Positions 50,785-62,560 of a stretch of 64,000 nucleotides of DNA are shown piece by piece. The notes beneath the pieces were generated by a model that saw nothing but the letters and a program-made list of their open reading frames with translations, did no database searches and was not told the DNA's origin. The position numbers were made by a program, and so were the translations under genes. Positions within the stretch are counted from its first letter, which is position 1, and each line of letters opens with the position of its first letter. Location of the stretch: positions 62,001 through 126,000 of the forward strand of contig JAUIMM010002569.1 of NCBI GenBank assembly GCA_031769625.1. The letters are read 5' to 3'. This DNA is from Taudactylus pleione (taxonomy: Eukaryota > Chordata > Amphibia > Anura > Myobatrachidae).

Positions 50785-53177
50785 TAAGAGAAAACAGCAA
50801 TTGCACGTTTTAGGCGAAAATGCATTGAAAGCAATGGAAACAACAAAAGCGCATACTTTGTGTTATCTCCTCTTGTAGCAAACACAGGCAGCTCAAAATT
50901 TCACTGGATGTGTTGAAGACCAAGACCAACAAATGTGATGTGAAATGGTTTTTCTCCCATGTTGCGTTTAAGAGAAAACAGCAAATGCACGTTTTAGGCC
51001 AAAATGCTTTGAAAGCAATGGAAACAACAAAAGCGCATACTTTGTGTTATCTCCACTTGTAGCAAACACAGACAGCTCAAAATTTCACTGGATGTGTTGA
51101 AGACCAAGACCCACAAATGTGATGTGAAATGGTTTTTCTCCCATGTTGCGTTTAAGAGAAAACAGCAAATGCACGTTTTAGGCCAAAATGCATTGAAAGC
51201 AATGGAAACAACAAAAGCGCATACTTTGTGTTATCTCCACTTGTAGCAAACACAGACAGCTCAAAATTTCACTGGATGTGTTGAAGACCAAGACCCACAA
51301 ATGTGATGTGAAATGGTTTTTCTCCCATGTTGCGTTTAAGAGAAAACAGCAGTTGCTCGTTTTAGGTAAAAATGCATTGAAAGCAATGGAACCAACACAA
51401 GCGCATACTTTGTGTTATCTCCTCTTGTAGCAAACACAGACAGCTCAAAATTTCACTGGATGTGTTGAAGACCAAGACCCACAAATGTGATGTGAAATGG
51501 TTTTTCTCCCATGTTGCGTTTAAGAGAAAACAGCAATTGCACGTTTTAGGCCAAAATGCATTGAAAGCAATGGAAACAACAAAAGCGCATACTTTGTGTT
51601 ATCTCCTCTTGTAGCAAACACAGTCAGCTCAAAATTTCACTGGATGTGTTGAAGACCAAGACCAACAAATGTGATGTGAAATGGTTTTTCTCCCATGTTG
51701 CGTTTAAGAGAAAACAGCAAATGCACGTTTTAGGCCAAAATGCTTTGAAAGCAATGGAAACAACAAAAGCGCATACTTTGTGTTATCTCCACTTGTAGCA
51801 AACACAGACAGCTCAAAATTTCACTGGATGTGTTGAAGACCAAGACCCACAAATGTGATGTGAAATGGTTTTACTCCCATGTTGCGTTTAAGAGAAAACA
51901 GCAATTGCTCGTTTTAGGCAAAAATGCATGGAAAAGCAATGGAACCAACAAAAGCGCAAACTTTGTGTTATCTCCTCTTGTAGCAAACACAGACAGCTCA
52001 AATTTTCACTGGATGTGTTGAAGACCAAGACCCACAAATGTGATGTGAAATGGTTTTTCTCCCATGTTGTGTTTAAGAGAAAGCAGCAATTGCACGTTTT
52101 AGGCCAAAATGCATTGAAAGCAATGGAAACAACAAAAGCGCATACTTTGTGTTATCTCCTCTTGTAGCAAACACAGGCAGCTCAAAATTTCACTGGATGT
52201 GTTGAAGACCAAGACCAACAAATGTGATGTGAAATGGTTTTTCTCCCATGTTGCGTTTAAGAGAAAACAGCAAATGCACGTTTTAGGCCAAAATGCTTTG
52301 AAAGCAATGGAAACAACAAAAGCGCATACTTTGTGTTATCTCCACTTGTAGCAAACACAGACAGCTCAAAATTTCACTGGATGTGTTGAAGACCAAGACC
52401 CACAAATGTGATGTGAAATGGTTTTTCTCCCATGTTGCGTTTAAGAGAAAACAGCAATTGCACGTTTTAGGCCAAAATGCATTGAAAGCAATGGAAACAA
52501 CAAAAGCGCATACTTTGTGTTATCTCCTCTTGTAGCAAACACAGGCAGCTCAAAATTTCACTGGATGTGTTGAAGACCAAGACCAACAAATGTGATGTGA
52601 AATGGTTTTTCTCCCATGTTGCGTTTAAGAGAAAACAGCAAATGCACGTTTTAGGCCAAAATGCTTTGAAAGCAATGGAAACAACAAAAGCGCATACTTT
52701 GTGTTATCTCCACTTGTAGCAAACACAGACAGCTCAAAATTTCACTGGATGTGTTGAAGACCAAGACCCACAAATGTGATGTGAAATGGTTTTTCTCCCA
52801 TATTGCGTTTAAGAGAAAACAGCAAATGCACGTTTTAGGCCAAAATGCATTGAAAGCAATGGAAACAACAAAAGCGCATACTTTGTGTTATCTTCTCTTG
52901 TAGCAAACACAGGCAGCTCAAAATTTCACTGGATGTGTTGAAGACCAAGACCAACAAATGTGATGTGAAATGGTTTTTCTCCCATGTTGCGTTTAAGAGA
53001 AAACAGCAAATGCACGTTTTAGGCCAAAATGCATTGAAAGCAATGGAAACAACAAAAGCGCATACTTTGTGTTTTCTCCTCTTGTAGCAAACACAGGCAG
53101 CTCAAAATTTCACTGGATGTGTTGAAGACCAAGACCAACAAATGTGATGTGAAATGGTTTTTCTCCCATGTTGCGTT
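50785..53177. repeat. Super-repeat block, copy 2 right part
   Basis: It matches 41951-44343 monomer for monomer at offset 8834, including GGCGAAAATG (50814), GCAGTTGCTCG (51349), the 185-bp C (51889), GAGAAAGCAG (near 52078) and CCCATATTGCG (CATATT at 52799). Confidence 0.87.
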
Positions 53178-53913
53178 TAAGAGAAAACAGCAAATGCACG
53201 TTTTAGGCCAAAATGCTTTGAAAGCAATGGAAACAACAAAAGCGCATACTTTGTGTTATCTCCTCTTGTAGCAAACACAGACAGCTCAAATTTTCACTGG
53301 ATGTGTTGAAGACCAAGACCCACAAATGTGATGTGAAATGGTTTTTCTCCCATATTGCGTTTAAGAGAAAACAGCAAATGCACGTTTTAGGCCAAAATGC
53401 ATTGAAAGCAATGGAAACAACAAAAGCGCATACTTTGTGTTATCTTCTCTTGTAGCAAACACAGGCAGCTCAAAATTTCACTGGATGTGTTGAAGACCAA
53501 GACCAACAAATGTGATGTGAAATGGTTTTTCTCCCATGTTGCGTTTAAGAGAAAACAGCAAATGCACGTTTTAGGCCAAAATGCATTGAAAGCAATGGAA
53601 ACAACAAAAGCGCATACTTTGTGTTTTCTCCTCTTGTAGCAAACACAGGCAGCTCAAAATTTCACTGGATGTGTTGAAGACCAAGACCAACAAATGTGAT
53701 GTGAAATGGTTTTTCTCCCATGTTGCGTTTAAGAGAAAACAGCAAATGCACGTTTTAGGCCAAAATGCTTTGAAAGCAATGGAAACAACAAAAGCGCATA
53801 CTTTGTGTTATCTCCACTTGTAGCAAACACAGACAGCTCAAAATTTCACTGGATGTGTTGAAGACCAAGACCCACAAATGTGATGTGAAATGGTTTTTCT
53901 CCCATGTTGCGTT
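52810..53913. repeat. Local 3-monomer (552 bp) duplication
   Basis: A, A-like (GTGTTTTCTCC), B occurs at 52810-53361 and again at 53362-53913. CATATT marks lie at 52799 and 53351, exactly 552 bp apart. The B monomer at 53178 is a hybrid: a GCTTT front, then CTCCTCTT, GACAGC, CTCAAATTTTCAC and CCCAC, and finally CCCATATTGCG. Confidence 0.85.
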
Positions 53914-55168
53914 TAAGAGAAAACAGCAAATGCACGTTTTAGGCCAAAATGCATTGAAAGCAATGGAACCAACAAAAGCGCATACTTTGTGTTATCTCCT
54001 CTTGTAGCAAACACAGACAGCTCAAAATTTCACTGGATGTGTTGAAGACCAAGACCCACAAATGTGATGTGAAATGGTTTTTCTCCCATGTTGCGTTTAA
54101 GAGAAAACAGCAATTGCACGTTTTAGGCCAAAATGCATTGAAAGCAATGGAAACAACAAAAGCGCATACTTTGTGTTATCTCCTCTTGTAGCAAACACAG
54201 GCAGCTCAAAATTTCACTGGATGTGTTGAAGACCAAGACCAACAAATGTGATGTGAAATGGTTTTTCTCCACTGTTGCGTTTAAGAGAAAACAGCAAATG
54301 CACGTTTTAGGCCAAAATGCTTTGAAAGCAATGGAAACAACAAAAGCGCATACTTTGTGTTATCTCCACTTGTAGCAAACACAGACAGCTCAAAATTTCA
54401 CTGGATGTGTTGAAGACCAAGACCCACAAATGTGATGTGAAATGGTTTTACTCCCATGTTGTGTTTAAGAGAAAACAGCAATTGCTCGTTTTAGGCAAAA
54501 ATGCATTGAAAGCAATGGAACCAACAAAAGCGCATACTTTGTGTTATCTCCTCTTGTAGCAAACACAGACAGCTCAAATTTTCACTGGATGTGTTGAAGA
54601 CCAAGACCCACAAATGTGATGTGAAATGGTTTTTCTCCCATGTTGCGTTTAAGAGAAAACAGCAATTGCACGTTTTAGGCCAAAATGCATTGAAAGCAAT
54701 GGAAACAACAAAAGCGCATACTTTGTGTTATCTCCACTTGTAGCAAACACAGACAGCTCAAAATTTCACTGGATGTGTTGAAGACCAAGACCCACAAATG
54801 TGATGTGAAATGGTTTTTCTCCCATGTTGCGTTTAAGAGAAAACAGCAAATGCACGTTTTAGGCCAAAATGCATTGAAAGCAATGGAAACAACAAAAGCG
54901 CATACTTTGTGATATCTCCTCTTGTAGCAAACACAGACAGCTCAAAATTTCACTGGATGTGTTGAAGACCAATACCCACAAATGTGATGTGCAATGGTTT
55001 TTCTCCCATGTTGCGTTTAAGAGAAAACAGCAATTGCTTGTTTTAGGCCAAAATGCATTGAAAGCAATGGAAACAACAAAAGCGCATACTTTGTGTTATC
55101 TCCTCTTGTAGCAAACACAGACAGCTCAAAATTTCACTGGATGTGTTGAAGACCAAGACCAACAAATG
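53730..55168. repeat. Long-range duplicate, left copy (partner 62561-64000)
   Basis: Order: B, A-like (GGAACC), D (CTCCACTGTTG), B (TTTTACTCCC), C (CTCAAATTTTCAC), D-like, A-like with TTTGTGATATC, CCAATACCC and GTGCAATGG, then a copy with GCAATTGCTTG. The CCAATACCC mark lies at 54969 and 63801, offset 8832 (48 monomers). Confidence 0.87.
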
Positions 55169-57775
55169 TGATGTGAAATGGTTTTTCTCCCATGTTGCGT
55201 TTAAGAGAAAACAGCAAATGCACATTTTAGGCCAAAATGCATTGAAAGCAATGAAAACAACAAAAGCGCATACTTTGTGTTATCTTCTCTTGTAGCAAAC
55301 ACAGGCAGCTCAAAATTTCACTGGATGTGTTGAAGACCAAGACCAACAAATGTGATGTGAAATGGTTTTTCTCCCATGTTGCGTTTAAGAGAAAACAGCA
55401 AATGCACGTTTTAGGCCAAAATGCTTTGAAAGCAATGGAAACAACAAAAGCGCATACTTTGTGTTATCTCCACTTGTAGCAAACACAGACAGCTCAAAAT
55501 TTCACTGGATGTGTTGAAGACCAAGACCCACAAATGTGATGTGAAATGGTTTTTCTCCCATGTTGCGTTTAAGAGAAAACAGCAATTGCTCGTTTTAGGC
55601 AAAAATGCATTGAAAGCAATATAACCAACAAAAGCGCATACTTTGTGTTATCTCCTCTTGTAGCAAACACAGACAGCTCAAAATTTCACTGGATGTGTTG
55701 AAGACCAAGACCCACAAATGTGATGTGAAATGGTTTTTCTCCCATGTTGCGTTTAAGAGAAAACAGCAATTGCACGTTTTAGGCCAAAATGCTTTGAAAG
55801 CAATGGAAACAACAAAAGCGCATACTTTGTGTTATCTCCACTTGTAGCAAACACAGACAGCTCAAAATTTCACTGGATGTGTTGAAGACCAAGACCCACA
55901 AATGTGATGTGAAATGGTTTTTCTCCCATGTTGCGTTTAAGAGAAAACAGCAAATGCACGTTTTAGGCCAAAATGCACTGAAAGCAATGGAAACAACAAA
56001 AGCGCATACTTTGTGTTATCTTCTCTTCTAGCAAACACAGGCAGGTCAAAATTTCACTGGATGTGTTGAAGACCAAGACCAACAAATGTGATGTGAAATG
56101 GTTTTTCTCCCATGTTGCGTTTAAGAGAAAACTGCAAATGCACGTTTTAGGCCAAAATGTTTTGAAAGCAATGGAAACAACAAAAGCGCATACTTTGTGT
56201 TATCTCCACTTGTAGCAAACACAGACAGCTCAAAATTTCACTGGATGTGTTGAAGACCAAGACCCACAAATGTGATGTGAAATGGTTTTTCTCCCATGTT
56301 GCGTTTAAGAGAAAACAGCAATTGCTCGTTTTAGGTAAAAATGCATTGAAAGCAATGGAACCAACACAAGCGCATACTTTGTGTTATCTCCTCTTGTAGC
56401 AAACACAGACAGCTCAAAATTTCACTGGATGTGTTGAAGACCAAGACCCACAAATGTGATGTGAAATGGTTTTTCTCCCATGTTGCGTTTAAGAGAAAAC
56501 AGCAATTGCACGTTTTAGGCCAAAATGCATTGAAAGCAATGGAAACAACAAAAGCGCATACTTTGTGTTATCTCCTCTTGTAGCAAACACAGGCAGCTCA
56601 AAATTTCACTGGATGTGTTGAAGACCAAGACCAACAAATGTGATGTGAAATGGTTTTTCTCCCATGTTGCGTTTAAGAGAAAACAGCAAATGCACGTTTT
56701 AGGCCAAAATGCATTGAAAGCAATGGAAACAACAAAAGTGCATACGTTGTGTTATCTCCACTTGTAGCAAACACAAACAGCTCAAAATTTCACTGGATGT
56801 CTTGAAGACCAAGACCAACAAATGTGATGTGAAATGGTTTTTCTCCCATGTTGCGTTTAAGAGAAAACAGCAAATGAACGTTTTAGGCCAAAATGCATTG
56901 AAAGCAATGAAAACAACAAAAGCGCATACTTTGTGTTATCTCCACTTGTAGCAAACACAGACAGCTCAAAATTCACTGGATGTGTTGAAGACCAAGACCC
57001 ACAAATGTGATGTGAAATGGTTTTTCTCCCATGTTGCATTTAAGAGAAAACAGCAATTGCTCGTTTTAGGCAAAAATGCATTGAAAGCAATGGAACCAAC
57101 AAAAGCGCATACTTTGTGTTATCTCCTCTTGTAGCAAACACAGACAGCTCAAAATTTCACTGGATGTGTTGAAGACCAAGACCCACAAATATGATGTGAA
57201 ATGGTTTTTCTCCCATGTTGCGTTTAAGAGAAAACAGCAATTGCTCGTTTTAGGCCAAAATGCATTGAAAGCAATGAAAACAAAAAAGCGCATACTTTGT
57301 GTTATCTCCTCTTGTAGCAAACACAGACAGCTCAAAATTTCACTGGATGTGTTGAAGACCAAGACCCACAAATGTGATGTGAAATGGTTTTTCTCCCATG
57401 TTGCGTTTAAGAGAAAACAGCAATTGCTCGTTTTAGGCAAAAATGCATTGAAAGCAATGGAACCAACAAAAGCGCATACTTTGTGTTATCTCCTCTTGTA
57501 GCAAACACAGACAGCTCAAAATTTCACTGGATGTGTTGAAGACCAAGACCCACAAATGTGATGTGAAATGGTTTTTCTCCCATGTTGCTTTTAAGAGAAA
57601 ACAGCAATTGCACGTTTTAGGCCAAAATGCATTGAAAGCAATGGAAACAACAAAAGCGCATACTTTGTGTTATCTCCTCTTGTAGCAAACACAGGCAGCT
57701 CAAAATTTCACTGGATGTGTTGAAGACCAAGACCAACAAATGTGATGTGAAATGGTTTTTCTCCCATGTTGCGTT
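55169..57775. repeat. Mixed segment joining two super-repeat copies
   Basis: It includes a counterpart of 37.7-38.8 kb (marks AATATAACC near 55618, CTTCTAGC near 56026, ACTGC at 56131). A copy of the 35.5-36.25 kb string follows (CATACGTTG near 56742, GTCTTGAAGACCAAG near 56799, CTCAAAATTCAC near 56963), then C (AAATATG), E and C. One base is missing in GAAAACAAAAAAGCG near 57278. Confidence 0.78.
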
Positions 57776-59430
57776 TAAGAGAAAACAGCAAATGCACGTT
57801 TTAGGCCAAAATGCTTTGAAAGCAATGGAAACAACAAAAGCGCATACTTTGTGTTATCTCCACTTGTAGCAAACACAGACAGCTCAAAATTTCACTGGAT
57901 GTGTTGAAGACCAAGACCCACAAATGTGATGTGAAATGGTTTTTCTCCCATGTTGCATTTAAGAGAAAACAGCAAATGCACGTTTTAGGCCAAAATGCAT
58001 TGAAAGCAATGGAAACAACAAAAGCGCATACTTTGTGTTATCTTCTCTTCTAGCAAACACAGGCAGCTCAAAATTTCACTGGATGTGTTGAAGACCAAGA
58101 CCAACAAATGTGATGTGAAATGGTTTTTCTCCCATGTTGCGTTTAAGAGAAAACTGCAAATGCACGTTTTAGGCCAAAATGTTTTGAAAGCAATGGAAAC
58201 AACAAAAGCGCATACTTTGTGTTATCTCCACTTGTAGCAAACACAGGCAGCTCAAAATTTCACTGGATGTGTTGAAGACCAAGACCCACAAATGTGATGT
58301 GAAATGGTTTTTCTCCCATGTTGCGTTTAAGAGAAAACAGCAATTGCTCGTTTTAGGTAAAAATGCATTGAAAGCAATGGAACCAACAAAAGCGCATACT
58401 TTGTGTTATCTCCTCTTGTAGCAAACACAGACAGCTCAAAATTTCACTGGATGTGTTGAAGACCAAGACCCACAAATGTGATGTGAAATGGTTTTTCTCC
58501 CATGTTGCGTTTAAGAGAAAACAGCAATTGCACGTTTTAGGCCAAAATGCATTGAAAGCAATGGAAACAACAAAAGCGCATACTTTGTGTTATCTCCTCT
58601 TGTAGCAAACACAGGCAGCTCAAAATTTCACTGGATGTGTTGAAGACCAAGACCAACAAATGTGATGTGAAATGGTTTTTCTCCCATGTTGCGTTTAAGA
58701 GAAAACAGCAAATGCACGTTTTAGGCCAAAATGCATTGAAAGCAATGAAAACAACAAAAGCGCATACTTTGTGTTATCTCCACTTGTAGCAAACACAGAC
58801 AGCTCAAAATTCACTGGATGTATTGAAGACCAAGACCCACAAATGTGATGTGAAATGGTTTTTCTCCCATGTTGCATTTAAGAGAAAACAGCAATTGCTC
58901 GTTTTAGGCAAAAATGCATTGAAAGCAATGGAACCAACAAAAGCGCATACTTTGTGTTATCTCCTCTTGTAGCAAACACAGACAGCTCAAAATTTCACTG
59001 GATGTGTTGAAGACCAAGACCCACAAATATGATGTGAAATGGTTTTTCTCCCATGTTGCGTTTAAGAGAAAACAGCAATTGCTCGTTTTAGGCCAAAATG
59101 CATTGAAAGCAATGAAAACAACAAAAGCGCATACTTTGAGTTATCTCCTCTTGTAGCAAACACAGACAGCTCAAAATTTCACTGGATGTGTTGAAGACCA
59201 AGACCCACAAATGTGATGTGAAATGGTTTTTCTCCCATGTTGCGTTTAAGAGAAAACAGCAATTGCTCGTTTTAGGCAAAAATGCATTGAAAGCAATGGA
59301 ACAAACAAAAGCGCATACTTTGTGTTATCTCCTCTTGTAGCAAACACAGACAGCTCAAAATTTCACTGGATGTGTTGAAGACCAAGACCCACAAATGTGA
59401 TGTGAAATGGTTTTTCTCCCATGTTGCGTT
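57776..59430. repeat. Super-repeat block, copy 3 left part
   Basis: It matches 40296-41950 at offset 17480: B (GCATTT), A (CTTCTAGC), B (ACTGC), C (AGGTA), D, F-like (CTCAAAATTCAC), C (AAATATG), E, C'. It keeps the three monomers lost from copy 2, so the loss in copy 2 is derived. Confidence 0.87.
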
Positions 59431-62400
59431 TAAGAGAAAACAGCAATTGCACGTTTTAGGCGAAAATGCATTGAAAGCAATGGAAACAACAAAAGCGCAT
59501 ACTTTGTGTTATCTCCTCTTGTAGCAAACACAGGCAGCTCAAAATTTCACTGGATGTGTTGAAGACCAAGACCAACAAATGTGATGTGAAATGGTTTTTC
59601 TCCCATGTTGCGTTTAAGAGAAAACAGCAAATGCACATTTTAGGCCAAAATGCTTTGAAAGCAATGGAAACAACAAAAGCGCATACTTTGTGTTATCTCC
59701 ACTTGTAGCATACACAGACAGCTCAAAATTTCACTGGATGTGTTGAAGACCAAGACCCACAAATGTGATGTGAAATGGTTTTTCTCCCATGTTGCGTTTA
59801 AGAGAAAACAGCAAATGCACGTTTTAGGCCAAAATGCATTGAAAGCAATGGAAACAACAAAAGCGCATACTTTGTGTTATCTTCTCTTCTAGCAAACACA
59901 GGCAGCTCAAAATTTCACTGGATGTGTTGAAGACCAAGACCAACAAATGTGATGTGAAATGGTTTTTCTCCCATGTTGCGTTTAAGAGAAAACTGCAAAT
60001 GCACGTTTTAGGCCAAAATGTTTTGAAAGCAATGGAAACAACAAAAGCGCATACTTTGTGTTATCTCCACTTGTAGCAAACACAGACAGCTCAAAATTTC
60101 ACTGGATGTGTTGAAGACCAAGACCCACAAATGTGATGTGAAATGGTTTTTCTCCCATGTTGCGTTTAAGAGAAAACAGCAATTGCTCGTTTTAGGTAAA
60201 AATGCATTGAAAGCAATGGAACCAACAAAAGCGCATACTTTGTGTTATCTCCTCTTGTAGCAAACACAGACAGCTCAAAATTTCACTGGATGTGTTGAAG
60301 ACCAAGACCCACAAATGTGATGTGAAATGGTTTTTCTCCCATGTTGCGTTTAAGAGAAAACAGCAATTGCACGTTTTAGGCCAAAATGCATTGAAAGCAA
60401 TGGAAACAACAAAAGCGCATACTTTGTGTTATCTCCTCTTGTAGCAAACACAGTCAGCTCAAAATTTCACTGGATGTGTTGAAGACCAAGACCAACAAAT
60501 GTGATGTGAAATGGTTTTTCTCCCATGTTGCGTTTAAGAGAAAACAGCAAATGCACGTTTTAGGCCAAAATGCTTTGAAAGCAATGGAAACAACAAAAGC
60601 GCATACTTTGTGTTATCTCCACTTGTAGCAAACACAGACAGCTCAAAATTTCACTGGATGTGTTGAAGACCAAGACCCACAAATGTGATGTGAAATGGTT
60701 TTACTCCCATGTTGCGTTTAAGAGAAAACAGCAATTGCTCGTTTTAGGCAAAAATGCATTGAAAGCAATGGAACCAACAAAAGCGCAAACTTTGTGTTAT
60801 CTCCTCTTGTAGCAAACACAGACAGCTCAAATTTTCACTGGATGTGTTGAAGACCAAGACCCACAAATGTGATGTGAAATGGTTTTTCTCCCATGTTGTG
60901 TTTAAGAGAAAACAGCAATTGCACGTTTTAGGCCAAAATGCATTGAAAGCAATGGAAACAACAAAAGCGCATACTTTGTGTTATCTCCTCTTGTAGCAAA
61001 CACAGGCAGCTCAAAATTTCACTGGATGTGTTGAAGACCAAGACCAACAAATGTGATGTGAAATGGTTTTTCTCCCATGTTGCGTTTAAGAGAAAACAGC
61101 AAATGCACGTTTTAGGCCAAAATGCTTTGAAAGCAATGGAAACAACAAAAGCGCATACTTTGTGTTATCTCCACTTGTAGCAAACACAGACAGCTCAAAA
61201 TTTCACTGGATGTGTTGAAGACCAAGACCCACAAATGTGATGTGAAATGGTTTTTCTCCCATGTTGCGTTTAAGAGAAAACAGCAAATGCACGTTTTAGG
61301 CCAAAATGCATTGAAAGCAATGAAAACAACAAAAGCGCATACTTTGTGTTATCTCCACTTGTAGCAAACACATACAGCTCAAAATTTCACTGGATGTGTT
61401 GAAGACCAAGACCCACAAATGTGATGTGAAATGGTTTTTCTCCCATGTTGCGTTTAAGAGAAAACAGCAATTGCACGTTTTAGGCCAAAATGCATTGAAA
61501 GCAATGGAAACAACAAAAGCGCATACTTTGTGTTATCTCCTCTTGTAGCAAACACAGGCAGCTCAAAATTTCACTGGATGTGTTGAAGACCAAGACCAAC
61601 AAATGTGATGTGAAATGGTTTTTCTCCCATGTTGCGTTTAAGAGAAAACAGCAAATGCACGTTTTAGGCCAAAATGCTTTGAAAGCAATGGAAACAACAA
61701 AAGCGCATACTTTGTGTTATCTCCACTTGTAGCAAACACAGACAGCTCAAAATTTCACTGGATGTGTTGAAGACCAAGACCCACAAATGTGATGTGAAAT
61801 GGTTTTTCTCCCATATTGCGTTTAAGAGAAAACAGCAAATGCACGTTTTAGGCCAAAATGCATTGAAAGCAATGGAAACAACAAAAGCGCATACTTTGTG
61901 TTATCTTCTCTTGTAGCAAACACAGGCAGCTCAAAATTTCACTGGATGTGTTGAAGACCAAGACCAACAAATGTGATGTGAAATGGTTTTTCTCCCATGT
62001 TGCGTTTAAGAGAAAACAGCAAATGCACGTTTTAGGCCAAAATGCATTGAAAGCAATGGAAACAACAAAAGCGCATACTTTGTGTTTTCTCCTCTTGTAG
62101 CAAACACAGGCAGCTCAAAATTTCACTGGATGTGTTGAAGACCAAGACCAACAAATGTGATGTGAAATGGTTTTTCTCCCATGTTGCGTTTAAGAGAAAA
62201 CAGCAAATGCACGTTTTAGGCCAAAATGCTTTGAAAGCAATGGAAACAACAAAAGCGCATACTTTGTGTTATCTCCTCTTGTAGCAAACACAGACAGCTC
62301 AAATTTTCACTGGATGTGTTGAAGACCAAGACCCCCAAAAAAGTGATGTGAAATGGTTTTTCTCCCATATTGCGTTTAAGAGAAAACAGCAAATGCACGT

Positions 62401-62560
62401 TTTAGGCCAAAATGCATTGAAAGCAATGGAAACAACAAAAGCGCATACTTTGTGTTATCTTCTCTTGTAGCAAACACAGGCAGCTCAAAATTTCACTGGA
62501 TGTGTTGAAGACCAAGACCAACAAATGTGATGTGAAATGGTTTTTCTCCCATGTTGCGTT
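59431..62560. repeat. Super-repeat block, copy 3 right part (divergent)
   Basis: It starts with D (GGCGAAAATG at 59460) and includes B (GCACATTTT), A (CTTCTAGC), B (ACTGC), C (AGGTA), D (ACAGTCAGC), B (TTTTACTCCC), and C (GCAAAC, GTGTTT) with a normal GCATTGAAAGC. It continues D, B, an F-like copy with ACATACAGC, D, B (CCCATATTGCG), A, A-like, B. The B monomer at 62191 has a scrambled ACCCCCAAAAAAGTG near 62332, two bases longer than normal. Confidence 0.82.
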
